9,166 nt of DNA from Methanoregula sp. (GCA_026394635.1 JAPKXV010000317.1:1-9166), one strand, 5' to 3'; positions 1 through 7,018 are shown, counted from the stretch's first letter. Numbers and translations: made by a program. Notes: generated from the letters alone by a model not told the origin.

Positions 1-765
1 CTGCGTGTCGAGCAGCACGATCCCGTAGGGGATCTGCCGGAGAGCGGTTCCGCATTCGACCGGGATGAGATCAAAGAGCTTGAACTGGTCGATGCCGGCA
101 GAGAGGGCGACAACGGAAACCGTACAGGTGATCGGCGCGAGGTTGATGATGCCGAAAGGATAGATCTGGAACACATATCCGACATGAGTAAAGAGAGGGG
201 GAAAAGCTGCAATCAGAAGGCACGCGAGCTGGCCGCGGAACACTCCAGATGCGGACTGGTAGTGCTGGAGGATAAGCGCAAGCCCGGTCAGGATCAACAG
301 GGACCATGAGGCAAAAAATACCCAGAATACGGGAATGGATGCTGAACCGTACGGAAGGGACAGGGAAAATAGCGTGGGAAGACCGGGGATGATTACCGGC
401 ACAACCGCCGCTGCAATAAGCAGGACTGCCATGATTGCCGGTATGATGAGGAAAAACCAGCGGGTGAAGGTTTTGCCCCCGGGCTCCCTTCCGGTAAACT
501 GCAGGGAAAACTGCATGAATGCGACCGGCATGATGGCAATCGCCGCATTTTCCCCAAAGTTTCCGAAGGTCAGGAGGGATGCAGTAGTGCTCCAGTACAT
601 GGCAGCAGCACTCCATGACCAGAACGCTGCTGCTGCAAGGATGATAACGAGCGGGACTGCACCTATCGTCGATGCACGGGTCCTCCAGAAGATCAGCGCA
701 AACAGCGATGTCATGGCTCCTGCAAGCACGAGCAACAGGATGACAGGAACGCTTTCCCAGACCAT
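1..765 (-). CDS. Sensor histidine kinase, 7TM sensor domain (5' part only; C-terminus outside window)
   Basis: The open frame starts with ATG at 763-765 (an in-frame stop lies nine codons upstream) and runs without a stop through position 1, giving 255 residues of a longer protein. Seven hydrophobic segments are visible at about residues 6-27, 37-58, 73-91, 102-124, 142-167, 179-199 and 204-224. The motif FMQFSLQFTG (83-92) and the exit from the last helix, IDQFKLFDLIPV (225-236), are typical of the seven-helix N-terminal domain of archaeal and bacterial histidine kinases (HisKA_7TM). The last residues, RQIPYGIVLLDTQ, are the usual entry into a PAS domain. By family, PAS, dimerisation and ATPase domains should follow outside the window; this is inference. 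The membrane domain probably senses a ligand or membrane state, and the signal is unknown. No clear ribosome-binding site is seen. The 234-bp upstream gap holds AT-rich stretches (about 905-920 and 931-940) that could contain the promoter. Confidence 0.88.
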   Translation of the reverse strand, partial: MVWESVPVILLLVLAGAMTSLFALIFWRTRASTIGAVPLVIILAAAAFWSWSAAAMYWSTTASLLTFGNFGENAAIAIMPVAFMQFSLQFTGREPGGKTFTRWFFLIIPAIMAVLLIAAAVVPVIIPGLPTLFSLSLPYGSASIPVFWVFFASWSLLILTGLALILQHYQSASGVFRGQLACLLIAAFPPLFTHVGYVFQIYPFGIINLAPITCTVSVVALSAGIDQFKLFDLIPVECGTALRQIPYGIVLLDTQ

Positions 766-970
766 CAGCCAATCATCGCCATCATTTTTTTATTGATTTT
801 CCTTTCATGTCCGTGTTCCCGGTACGAAAATCTTCTGAAAGCGAGCCTTCAGTTCAGCAGCGCATGAAGCAGAATGCGTGTGAATATGGTTGATCTTGCA
901 CAGGAATGATAATAAAATCTATACAAGCAGGACTTTAAAACCGGTGATGTGACCATCATTCCAGATACTG

Positions 971-991
971 CAAAAAATACAATAAAAAAAA
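971..991 (-). terminator. Oligo-T terminator after the DUF2150/DUF5814-like unit
   Basis: Starting nine bases after the TGA stop at 1000-1002, the minus strand reads as two T-rich tracts (T8 and T6) separated by a few bases, after a short GC-rich segment. Oligo-T tracts without a long hairpin are the usual intrinsic terminators of archaea. Confidence 0.5.
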
Positions 992-999
992 GGCCGGGT

Positions 1000-1452
1000 T
1001 CAGCGTTCGATGAGCCGGATATGGTCATCGGTCTTTTTTGCGAGTTCCTGTCGCCCTTTCAGCCGGGAGATATCCGAGATCGCTTCAAGGACATGGACGG
1101 TGTCTTCCAGAAACGAGAGAATATCTGCGGGGAAGATCTCGATGCCGTATTCGTCTGCCAGAAACGAGGCGATCTGCCGGTGGTCAAGCCCGTTCTCGCG
1201 CAGCTCCAGCACCTTCTGTGCAAACTTCTTCTCCGGACAACCGCAGAGCGGGCAGTCCCGGCAGTCACAGCGCAGGAAATCATTGAAAAATGCCAATATC
1301 TGTTCCCGTACTGCAAAATCAAAGGAATCATAGTTGATGCCCGAGGAGAGCGTTTCGAGCATCGTGCCGTTAAATGCGCGGTCGGATAACCGGTACCCGG
1401 CGAGCCGTTCAATCCTTTTTGCGACGCGGAGCCGTGCCCGGTCAGCGATCAA
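1000..1452 (-). CDS. DUF5814-like small zinc-ribbon protein
   Basis: This 150-residue soluble protein has a tight cysteine cluster, C62-x-C64-x2-C67-x2-C70-x-C72, which probably binds zinc. A helical segment follows with the pattern LRENGLD...LADEYGIEIFPADILSFLED (about 84-117). The combination resembles the DUF5814 region known mostly from archaeal proteins, where it can sit at the C-terminus of superfamily II helicases. Here it stands alone, with no helicase domain. The function is unknown; nucleic-acid or protein binding is only a guess from the zinc cluster. The start is TTG at 1450-1452, overlapping the DUF2150 stop as TTGA, with a GAGG sequence just upstream. The next in-frame ATG would remove 30 residues. 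The overlap implies translational coupling to DUF2150. Family assignment rests on remembered motif similarity. Confidence 0.68.
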   Translation of the reverse strand: MIADRARLRVAKRIERLAGYRLSDRAFNGTMLETLSSGINYDSFDFAVREQILAFFNDFLRCDCRDCPLCGCPEKKFAQKVLELRENGLDHRQIASFLADEYGIEIFPADILSFLEDTVHVLEAISDISRLKGRQELAKKTDDHIRLIER

Positions 1453-2084
1453 TCCTCGTCCCCGACACCCTCGTCAAAGTTCTTGAGCGATGCCATCGCC
1501 TCGCTCATCCGTTCACACTCGATCAGCCACTCGTCAAACAGGGTCGGGGACTCAATATCATCTTTGACATATTTCCCGCAGCATGCCGCCCCGTCAAGGA
1601 CACTCGCGCCGATGTTTGCCGCAATATCGAGTGCCTGTTCCATGTCTTTTTCTATGAGGTCTTTACCTTTTTTCACCAGTGTCTTGATCTCTTTTTCATA
1701 CTTTCCTTCAAGATACTTCCGGCAGGAAGCAAACATGACGAGCTTGGGGAGCTGGAGGATCTCGATGATCTCTGCAAGATCTTCGTCAGGTGCAGATGAC
1801 ATCACGATCAGTTCAACCTGTCCGAGTTTATCCAGCGCTTCTCCTTTTGAGAACCGCTTGTTCTGGAACAGTTTGATGATCTTTAACACTTCGAGGGTGA
1901 TGTCAACCGAGAAACCGTCGAGCACCCGGAAGCCTTCGGGCATCTCATCGCTCTTGGGATCGACGTCAAAACTGGAATCTTTTAATGTCTTTACCCAGTT
2001 GTCCCAGCGCTCCTGGTTGTAAAAAATATAGAATAACCTGAGCGGTTCGGGTTCTGCTGCCTTTTTACCATCCTTTTTTGCCAT
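1449..2084 (-). CDS. DUF2150 family archaeal protein
   Basis: A soluble, charged, mostly helical protein of 211 residues counted from ATG 2082-2084 (MAKKDGKK...). The N-terminal motif LRLFYIFYNQERWDNWVKTL, the run of short helices and the near-terminal motif CCGKYVKDDIESPTLFDEW fit the archaeal DUF2150 family, which has no known function. The acidic tail ends GVGDED. A longer form from ATG 2094-2096 adds MCTE. An AGGGG ribosome-binding-like sequence sits 3 nt before that ATG and 15 nt before 2084, so neither spacing is ideal. A BRE/TATA-like sequence at about 2106-2121 (minus strand) would put transcription start near 2085-2090, favouring the shorter, nearly leaderless form. The gene is first in a two-gene unit and overlaps the next gene by four bases. 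Confidence 0.7.
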   Translation of the reverse strand: MAKKDGKKAAEPEPLRLFYIFYNQERWDNWVKTLKDSSFDVDPKSDEMPEGFRVLDGFSVDITLEVLKIIKLFQNKRFSKGEALDKLGQVELIVMSSAPDEDLAEIIEILQLPKLVMFASCRKYLEGKYEKEIKTLVKKGKDLIEKDMEQALDIAANIGASVLDGAACCGKYVKDDIESPTLFDEWLIECERMSEAMASLKNFDEGVGDED

Positions 2085-2105
2085 TTCAGTACACATGTTC
2101 CCCTG

Positions 2106-2121
2106 TTGAATTAAAGTATTT
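2106..2121 (-). promoter_or_regulatory. Candidate BRE/TATA for the DUF2150 unit
   Basis: The minus strand reads CGAAAATACTTTAATT, an A-rich BRE-like block followed by a TATA-like block. It is centred about 28 bases from the ATG at 2084. A second candidate, TTTTGTATATCC, lies farther upstream at about 2181-2192. Neither is proven. Confidence 0.3.
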
Positions 2122-2266
2122 TCGTTGTTTAGAGCGGGCTTGCGGTGTTTGGTACTGGGGTATGTTTTTTATTTCAACAAGGATATACAAAAGTCCCCGC
2201 ATCCAAAACCTCAGCGAATGTGCAGGATAAAAAAATCCCGCCAAGAGTTATCTTGAACAACAGTCA

Positions 2267-2293
2267 ATGATCCTGTGATCATGAGAAGTTCTC
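2267..2293. promoter_or_regulatory. Two adjacent small palindromes before thiI
   Basis: ATGATC-ctgt-GATCAT (2267-2282) is followed directly by GAGAA-g-TTCTC (2283-2293), ending just before the GGGGTG ribosome-binding sequence at 2295-2300. They could be a protein-binding site or an RNA hairpin that hides the ribosome-binding site. They are short enough to be chance. Confidence 0.25.
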
Positions 2294-2309
2294 CGGGGTG
2301 TGCTGGCCC

Positions 2310-3524
2310 GTGAAGTGCGTGATGGTGCGGTATGGCGAGCTCTTCTTAAAAAGCGAGCCGGTCAAGCGCCATTTTATCGGCCTCCTGATGCGCAATATCA
2401 AAAAGGCGCTGGACTCCGAAGGACTCCCTCACAAATTTGACCTTTTCCGGGGCAGGATGCTGGTCCTTGGCGATGAACCGGAACTGATTGCGGCGGTCGT
2501 CTCCCGGGTGTTCGGGGTGGTCGATGTGAGCGTCTGCACCCGGACATCAAACCTCCTTGACGACCTCTCTTCCACAGCTATTGAAACTGCACGAGGAAAC
2601 CTGAAATCCGGTATGAGTTTTGCCATAAGGGCAAAACGTCAGGGGGTTTCCGGGTACACCAGCCAGCAGATGGGGGAGGTGATCGGCAAAGCGGTAGCCG
2701 ACCACGTTGCCGGTTCCCGTGTCGACCTCTCGCACCCGGACTATGAAATTTTTATTGAGGGCCGGGACGTTGGCGGGTTCGTGTATGACCGGCGGATTGA
2801 AGCTCACGGGGGGCTTCCTCTCGGCACGCAGGGCAGGGTCTGCGTCCTGCTCTCATCCGGTATTGATTCGCCGGTTGCGTCGTGGCTCGCGATGAAGCGC
2901 GGGTGCGAGGTGACGCACCTGCACATGGATGGGGGGCGCTGGGCAGGCCCGGATGTGAAAGAAGCTGCAGTTGAAAACCACCGGCGGCTCTCGCTCGTTG
3001 AAAACCACCGGCGGCTCTCGCTCTGGTCCCGTGGTTTTTCCCTCCCGTTGCTGGTCATGAACAGCGCACCGCTGTATGACGCGATGGAGGAGCACCGGAT
3101 CCCGCCCCGGAACCGGTGCGTGATCTGCAAGCGGTTCATGATACGGGCAGGCAGTATCCTCGTGCCGCGCCAGCACGCCCTCGCACTGGTCACCGGCGAC
3201 AGCCTCGGGCAGGTCGCCTCCCAGACACTCTCCAATGTTGTTGTCATCTCGGATGCGGCGGGTGTTCCGGTGCTGCGCCCCCTCATCACCTATGATAAGC
3301 AGGAGACCATTGACATCGCCCGCCGGATCGGGACGTTCGATGCCCATCCCAAAGACCTTGCCTGCCGGGCAGTCCCGAGGATGCCGACGACTGCTGCCAT
3401 CCTTGAAGAGATCAAGGAGTGCGAGAGTGAAATGGATATCGACAGCATAGTTGCCGCTGCGGTCAAAGAACCAGAGGTAATCCTCGCAAAGGACGGGATT
3501 GTCATACCAAAAAAGAAGGCCTGA
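2310..3524 (+). CDS. thiI: tRNA 4-thiouridine synthetase ThiI (tRNA sulfurtransferase), no rhodanese domain
   Basis: ThiI adenylates uridine 8 of tRNA and replaces its oxygen with sulfur to make s4U. The protein is 404 residues from the GTG at 2310. This start is preferred because GGGGTG lies 9 nt upstream and MVRYGELFLKS, the family N-terminus, follows; GTG 2298 and ATG 2322 are alternatives. An N-terminal ferredoxin-like region and THUMP domain cover roughly residues 1-165. The PP-loop is SSGIDS (182-187), and TGDSLGQVASQTL (295-307) and PLITYDKQETIDIA are conserved ThiI motifs. There is no rhodanese domain. A CVIC motif (C270, C273) matches the CxxC that is essential in Methanococcus maripaludis ThiI and has been linked to an Fe-S cluster there. 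An exact 9-residue duplication (VENHRRLSL, 221-229 and 230-238) interrupts the synthetase domain. The gene is divergent from DUF2150 and followed by a separately promoted radical SAM gene. Confidence 0.93.
   Translation: MKCVMVRYGELFLKSEPVKRHFIGLLMRNIKKALDSEGLPHKFDLFRGRMLVLGDEPELIAAVVSRVFGVVDVSVCTRTSNLLDDLSSTAIETARGNLKSGMSFAIRAKRQGVSGYTSQQMGEVIGKAVADHVAGSRVDLSHPDYEIFIEGRDVGGFVYDRRIEAHGGLPLGTQGRVCVLLSSGIDSPVASWLAMKRGCEVTHLHMDGGRWAGPDVKEAAVENHRRLSLVENHRRLSLWSRGFSLPLLVMNSAPLYDAMEEHRIPPRNRCVICKRFMIRAGSILVPRQHALALVTGDSLGQVASQTLSNVVVISDAAGVPVLRPLITYDKQETIDIARRIGTFDAHPKDLACRAVPRMPTTAAILEEIKECESEMDIDSIVAAAVKEPEVILAKDGIVIPKKKA
2970..3023 (+). repeat. Perfect 27-bp tandem duplication inside thiI
   Basis: Bases 2970-2996 and 2997-3023 are identical and directly adjacent. 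The flanking bases differ, so the repeat is exactly two 27-bp units. It stays in frame and doubles the peptide VENHRRLSL. ThiI homologues, as I know the family, have one copy of this helix segment. Confidence 0.95.
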
Positions 3525-3527
3525 CTA

Positions 3528-3545
3528 AAATTTTTAATAAAATCC
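3528..3545 (+). promoter_or_regulatory. Candidate TATA region for the radical SAM gene / thiI transcript end
   Basis: The AT-rich run just after the thiI stop (AAATTTTTAATAAAATCC) could be the TATA box of the downstream gene. The gene start lies about 55-65 bases away. The T5 tract in the same run may also end the thiI transcript. Confidence 0.35.
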
Positions 3546-3597
3546 TGATAAAAAAGCATTACCTCATACACCCGGAGTTTCCATAACGGTAATCCTG

Positions 3598-4533
3598 ATG
3601 CCATCCTCACAGCACTATCCCCGGTATCTCGGACTGATGGCCAACGGTGAGCTGAAAAACCGGATAAGAAAAGCACAGGCGCTCCTTTTGGATTGCACCG
3701 TATGTCCCCGGTCCTGCCATGTGAACCGGATCGACGGTGAAACGGGGTTCTGCAAAACCGGCGCCCGTGCGAAGGTCTCAAGCTTCGGTCCCCATTTCGG
3801 TGAGGAGCCGGAGCTTGTCGGGCGCAACGGTTCCGGTACCATCTGTATTTCCCACTGCAACCTTGCGTGTGCGTTCTGCCAGAACTTTGAGATCAGCCAG
3901 TGTGGGAACGGTAACGAGGTGACTGCCGGTGAACTTGCGGCGATGATGCTCTCGCTGCAGCGGCAGGGGTGCCACAACATCAACATCGTCACACCGTCGC
4001 ATGTCGTCCCTCAGATCCTCGAAAGCCTCGGTATTGCCGCGGCACAGGGGCTCCACATCCCCCTTGTCTATAACTCCGGTGGATATGACTCGGTGGAGAC
4101 GTTACAGCTCCTTGACGGAATTGTTGATATCTATATGCCGGACGCAAAATATGGGCGGGACGAGATTGCCCGTGCACTCTCCCATGCTCCTGATTATGTG
4201 CCGGTCATGAAATCGGCGCTTAAGGAGATGCACCGGCAGGTGGGCGATCTTGTGGTTGAAAACGGCATCGCGCTCCGGGGCATGATCATCCGCCACCTCG
4301 TGCTGCCCGACAACCTTGCGGACACCCTGACCGTGATGCGGTTTATCGCCGAAGAGATCTCGCGGGACTCATACGTAAACATCATGGCGCAGTACCGTCC
4401 TGCATGGCAGGGTGCAACAGGTGGCCTGGATCCCGCGTTCGATACCCTCAGGCGCCTGGTTACGAACAGGGAATGCCGGCACGCGATCCAAGTTGCTGTT
4501 GATTGCGGGTTGCACCGGGGATTTTTACAATAA
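3598..4533 (+). CDS. PflX-type (COG1313) radical SAM Fe-S protein
   Basis: The 311-residue protein has the radical SAM motif C87-x3-C91-x2-C94 in CNLACAFCQN, which binds the [4Fe-4S] cluster that cleaves S-adenosylmethionine. Before it lies a second cysteine set, C33-x2-C36-x3-C40 and C52 (CTVCPRSC...GFCKTG), typical of the PflX/COG1313 group and probably a further metal site. YNSGGYDS (158-165) and DIYMPDAKYG (177-186) are characteristic core motifs. The family is related to pyruvate formate-lyase activating enzymes, but its substrate is not established. No glycyl-radical enzyme is nearby, so an activase role is not supported by context. ATG 3598 is the first start; the start of PRYLGLMANGEL matches the usual N-terminus. 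A weak GGAG lies 20 nt upstream. The gene ends 5 bp before the convergent pap stop, with no terminator between them. Confidence 0.88.
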   Translation: MPSSQHYPRYLGLMANGELKNRIRKAQALLLDCTVCPRSCHVNRIDGETGFCKTGARAKVSSFGPHFGEEPELVGRNGSGTICISHCNLACAFCQNFEISQCGNGNEVTAGELAAMMLSLQRQGCHNINIVTPSHVVPQILESLGIAAAQGLHIPLVYNSGGYDSVETLQLLDGIVDIYMPDAKYGRDEIARALSHAPDYVPVMKSALKEMHRQVGDLVVENGIALRGMIIRHLVLPDNLADTLTVMRFIAEEISRDSYVNIMAQYRPAWQGATGGLDPAFDTLRRLVTNRECRHAIQVAVDCGLHRGFLQ

Positions 4534-4538
4534 AGGAC

Positions 4539-6014
4539 TTACCGGAACAGCTGCTCGCTGTAGGAGATCACCGTCTGGAGCGTCTTTAACCGGGCAACCA
4601 ACTTGTCGTCAGATTCGATAACCGTCCAGGGGGCAATGGGAGTGCTTGTACGGGAGAGCATCTCGTCAACAGCCTCCTCGTACTCGTCCCATTTCTTCCG
4701 GTTCCTCCAGTCCTCTTCGGTAATCTTCCACTGCTTGAGCGGATCGTTCTGCCGCTGGTTGAAACGGTCAAGCTGCTCATCTTTTGAAATCTCGAGCCAG
4801 AACTTCACGAGCCCGCCGCCACTCTCGACATATGCCTGCTCCATCTCGTTGATCTCATTATATGCCCGCTTCCATTCGTCATCCTTGCAGAACCCCTCGA
4901 CGCGTTCGACGAGCACGCGGCCGTACCAGCTCCGGTCAAAGATGGTCACGTGCCCGGCTTTGGGGAAATGCGTGTAAAACCGCCAGAGAAAGTGATGGGC
5001 GAGCTCTGTCTGGTCAGGTGCCCCGACCGGGACGACATCATACCCGCGGGGGTTCATCTGCCGCACAAGCCGCATGATGTTGCCACCTTTCCCGGCAGCG
5101 TCCCAGCCCTCGTACACGATCATGAGCGGGATTTTTCGTTTATACAGCAGGTAGTGGATGTCCCGGATCTTATTCTCGTATTCCAGCAGGTTCTTCTGGT
5201 ATTCCTCCTTTGTATAGGACTCCGGGGCTTTGGATTTGCGCCTGACTTCGTTCTTCTTTGGCCTGACCATGTCGGTTTTTCTGGAATTTTTCCCGTGCGA
5301 TTCAGCGTATGCGATCCGCTTTTCCAATGCCCTGACTATCGTTGAATAGACTTTCAGGACGGTATGGTTTTTATCGGTCGCCTCAACGATCGTCCACGGG
5401 GCATTCTGGTTGTCGGTTTCCGCGATGAACTGTTCGATGATGGGGAGGTAGCTTTCGTAGTGCCGGTGGAAATCCCAGTCCCCGTGGGTGATCATCCACG
5501 AAGTCAGGGGATCGTTCTCCCGTTCATCAAGCCGTTTTTTCTGTTCCTGCTGGCTGATATGGAGGAAGAACTTGAGGATAACTGCGCCATCGTCGGCAAG
5601 CTGCTGTTCGAAATTGTTGATCGTGGTGATGGAATGTTTCAGGCCTTTCTTCCATTCGATACCCGAGATCTGTTCGGCCAGAGCGCGGCTGTACCAGCTC
5701 CGGGCAAAGATTGCCATGCGCCCTTTCTGGGGCGTCCTCACCCAGAACCGCCACAGGAGCAGATGGGCACGCTCGTCATCGGTGGGGGAACCGGTCGAGT
5801 GCATGGAAAAACCACGGGGGTCAAGGAACCGGATGAGTTCGTTGATGACCATCGTGATCCCCGATGCATTCCACCCTTCAACGACGATGACGGTAGGGAT
5901 TTTATGGTCACGCAGGGACCGCTGCAGGACGCTCATCTGCTGCTGGAGAGGTTCAATGGCTTTCTTAAAGGTCTTGTCATCGGTCTTTTTTGTCAGGTCA
6001 TATTGTTCAAACAT
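4539..6014 (-). CDS. pap: Polyphosphate:AMP phosphotransferase (class II PPK2, two-domain)
   Basis: PAP transfers phosphate from polyphosphate to AMP, making ADP in the cytoplasm. The 491-residue protein holds two tandem PPK2 domains, the usual architecture of class II PPK2 (about 475-500 residues). The C-terminal domain (about 270-491) is intact: Walker A GWDAAGKGG (303-311, K309), Walker B region FDRSWYGR (359-366) with lid arginines after it. The N-terminal domain (about 1-235) is degenerate: GWNASGITM (47-55) lacks the lysine, and FARSWYSR (103-110) has Ala in place of Asp. This matches known PAP enzymes, where only the C-terminal half is catalytic. A basic linker (about 240-265) joins them. 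ATG 6012-6014 is the only usable start; an in-frame TAA lies eight codons upstream. GGAG is 15 nt before ATG, farther than usual. An insertion sequence begins 112 bp upstream and may have changed its promoter. The family is mainly bacterial, so horizontal acquisition is possible. Confidence 0.93.
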   Translation of the reverse strand: MFEQYDLTKKTDDKTFKKAIEPLQQQMSVLQRSLRDHKIPTVIVVEGWNASGITMVINELIRFLDPRGFSMHSTGSPTDDERAHLLLWRFWVRTPQKGRMAIFARSWYSRALAEQISGIEWKKGLKHSITTINNFEQQLADDGAVILKFFLHISQQEQKKRLDERENDPLTSWMITHGDWDFHRHYESYLPIIEQFIAETDNQNAPWTIVEATDKNHTVLKVYSTIVRALEKRIAYAESHGKNSRKTDMVRPKKNEVRRKSKAPESYTKEEYQKNLLEYENKIRDIHYLLYKRKIPLMIVYEGWDAAGKGGNIMRLVRQMNPRGYDVVPVGAPDQTELAHHFLWRFYTHFPKAGHVTIFDRSWYGRVLVERVEGFCKDDEWKRAYNEINEMEQAYVESGGGLVKFWLEISKDEQLDRFNQRQNDPLKQWKITEEDWRNRKKWDEYEEAVDEMLSRTSTPIAPWTVIESDDKLVARLKTLQTVISYSEQLFR

Positions 6015-6125
6015 GCGATCGCCCCGAAAATCTCCTTAAGGATATGCAAGGATACCATCTGTCAATCGAATCCTATCTCGTTGCTTGCTGATAAAATCAG
6101 TGCAACCGTTCCGGATAAAAAAGAA
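6015..6125 (-). promoter_or_regulatory. pap leader between start codon and insertion sequence
   Basis: This 111-bp stretch is what remains of the pap upstream region. It contains a small palindrome, CTGAT-aaa-ATCAG (6088-6100), whose AT-rich centre could be TATA-like on the minus strand, and a weaker CTTGCATATCC near 6041-6051. No strong archaeal TATA box is evident, which matters because the insertion sequence lies immediately beyond. Confidence 0.3.
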
Positions 6126-6149
6126 GGTGATTACTCAGTACAAGCCACT
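6126..6149. repeat. Left terminal inverted repeat of the insertion sequence
   Basis: The outer GGTGATT and inner AAGCCACT pair with the right repeat at 7019-7042. The transposase TAA (6131-6133) falls inside this repeat. Confidence 0.7.
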
Positions 6150-6985
6150 AGACTATAACCAACTAAGACTTGGAGCAGATCGTTAAATAAATCACGGTCT
6201 CTGTGGTTGTATCTGAATTCCAGTTCTTTCAAGTAGAGAGGAAATTTCATGGGATCCACGCCATGATATTTCATCAACCGTTCTTTGGCAAAGGACCAGA
6301 AACCTTCGATACCATTGATGTAAACTTTACCGTTAGCGAACTTTTTACCGTGGTCAATACGTCTGTGTTTGAATCCATAGGAGACGAGTCCGTTGTAACT
6401 TCTGAACCGGTCGGTGTAAATCAGACTACCTCTCTTAACCTTCTTGATAGCCAATTCCAACAGAGTATCTCCCTTCACATCGCCGACAACTTCGACCTTA
6501 ACCTTGCCTCCTCTTTCCAGGATCCCGAATACCGGGACTTTCCCGGCAGCTCCCCGGCCCCGGTTTCCTTTTCTCCTCCCCCCAAAATAGGATTCATCCA
6601 TCTCGATCTCGCCGGAGAAAGATCCGTTATCAGGTTCGGTGATGATGATAGCATGCCGAAGTATCTGGTAGAGATGATAGACGGTGTTATATGCGAGACC
6701 CAGCTGTTTTGCTGATTCTCTGACCGATGTATCGAGCTCGAACAGTTTGATAGCCATGAGAAATTTTGTGAAAGGGATTTTCTGCCCCTCCAGGATACTG
6801 CCCCTGCGGACTCCCCACTCTTTGTTACAACGATAGCATTTAAACTTGAATCTCCGAACTCTCCCGATATGACTCTCCCCGCAGAACGGACACGTTTTAT
6901 ATCGTTTAAGTACCCCTATTTCACGTAAAACCTGTTCGGCTTTCTCTTCATCACTGATGTATTGTGCCAACTCACTTAGGTTCAT
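6131..6985 (-). CDS. IS1595/ISXO2-type DDE transposase
   Basis: The 284-residue transposase appears complete. An N-terminal zinc ribbon uses C32-x2-C35 and C50-x2-C53 (CPFC...CYRC). A helix-turn-helix-like segment follows at about 84-112 (TSVRESAKQLGLAYNTVYHL). The catalytic domain has D130 in EMDESYFGGRRKG, D192 in YTDRFRSY and E227 in NGIEGFWSFAK, with K234 seven residues after the glutamate, as in the DDE-K arrangement. These are the hallmarks of the ISXO2-like group of IS1595. The start ATG at 6983-6985 gives MNLSELAQYISDEE; no strong ribosome-binding site is visible. There is no frameshift or internal stop, so the element may still be active. TATA-like sequences occur inside the right end (ATTAATTTAA, about 7024-7033) and just outside it (TTATAAAATA). 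Confidence 0.93.
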   Translation of the reverse strand: MNLSELAQYISDEEKAEQVLREIGVLKRYKTCPFCGESHIGRVRRFKFKCYRCNKEWGVRRGSILEGQKIPFTKFLMAIKLFELDTSVRESAKQLGLAYNTVYHLYQILRHAIIITEPDNGSFSGEIEMDESYFGGRRKGNRGRGAAGKVPVFGILERGGKVKVEVVGDVKGDTLLELAIKKVKRGSLIYTDRFRSYNGLVSYGFKHRRIDHGKKFANGKVYINGIEGFWSFAKERLMKYHGVDPMKFPLYLKELEFRYNHRDRDLFNDLLQVLVGYSLVACTE

Positions 6986-7018
6986 TCACTGCTCGCCATC
7001 ACTCAGTTAGTTTATAGC

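Noticed and set aside
71..772. Minus-strand 233-codon open frame over the sensor kinase
   Set aside because: It is a frame-shifted shadow, rich in Cys, His and Pro with no family pattern. The frame from 765 to position 1 gives a coherent seven-helix protein.
335..796. Plus-strand open frame opposite the sensor kinase
   Set aside because: Low-complexity Ala/Met/Arg composition and antisense to a well-supported membrane gene.
802..828. Eight-codon frame MKGKSIKK upstream of the sensor kinase
   Set aside because: No ribosome-binding site, A-rich sequence and no overlap with the kinase start; most likely chance.
949..1389. Plus-strand open frame opposite the DUF5814-like gene
   Set aside because: No recognisable motif; the minus-strand frame has the cysteine cluster and operon overlap.
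5364..6158. Long plus-strand open frame (264 codons) opposite pap
   Set aside because: It is an antisense shadow of the highly patterned PPK2 gene and runs on into the insertion sequence, which no single old gene would do.
6133..7007. Direct repeat ACTCAGT at 6133-6139 and 7001-7007 as target duplication of the insertion sequence
   Set aside because: Both copies lie inside the inverted-repeat boundaries, and using them would place the transposase stop outside the element.
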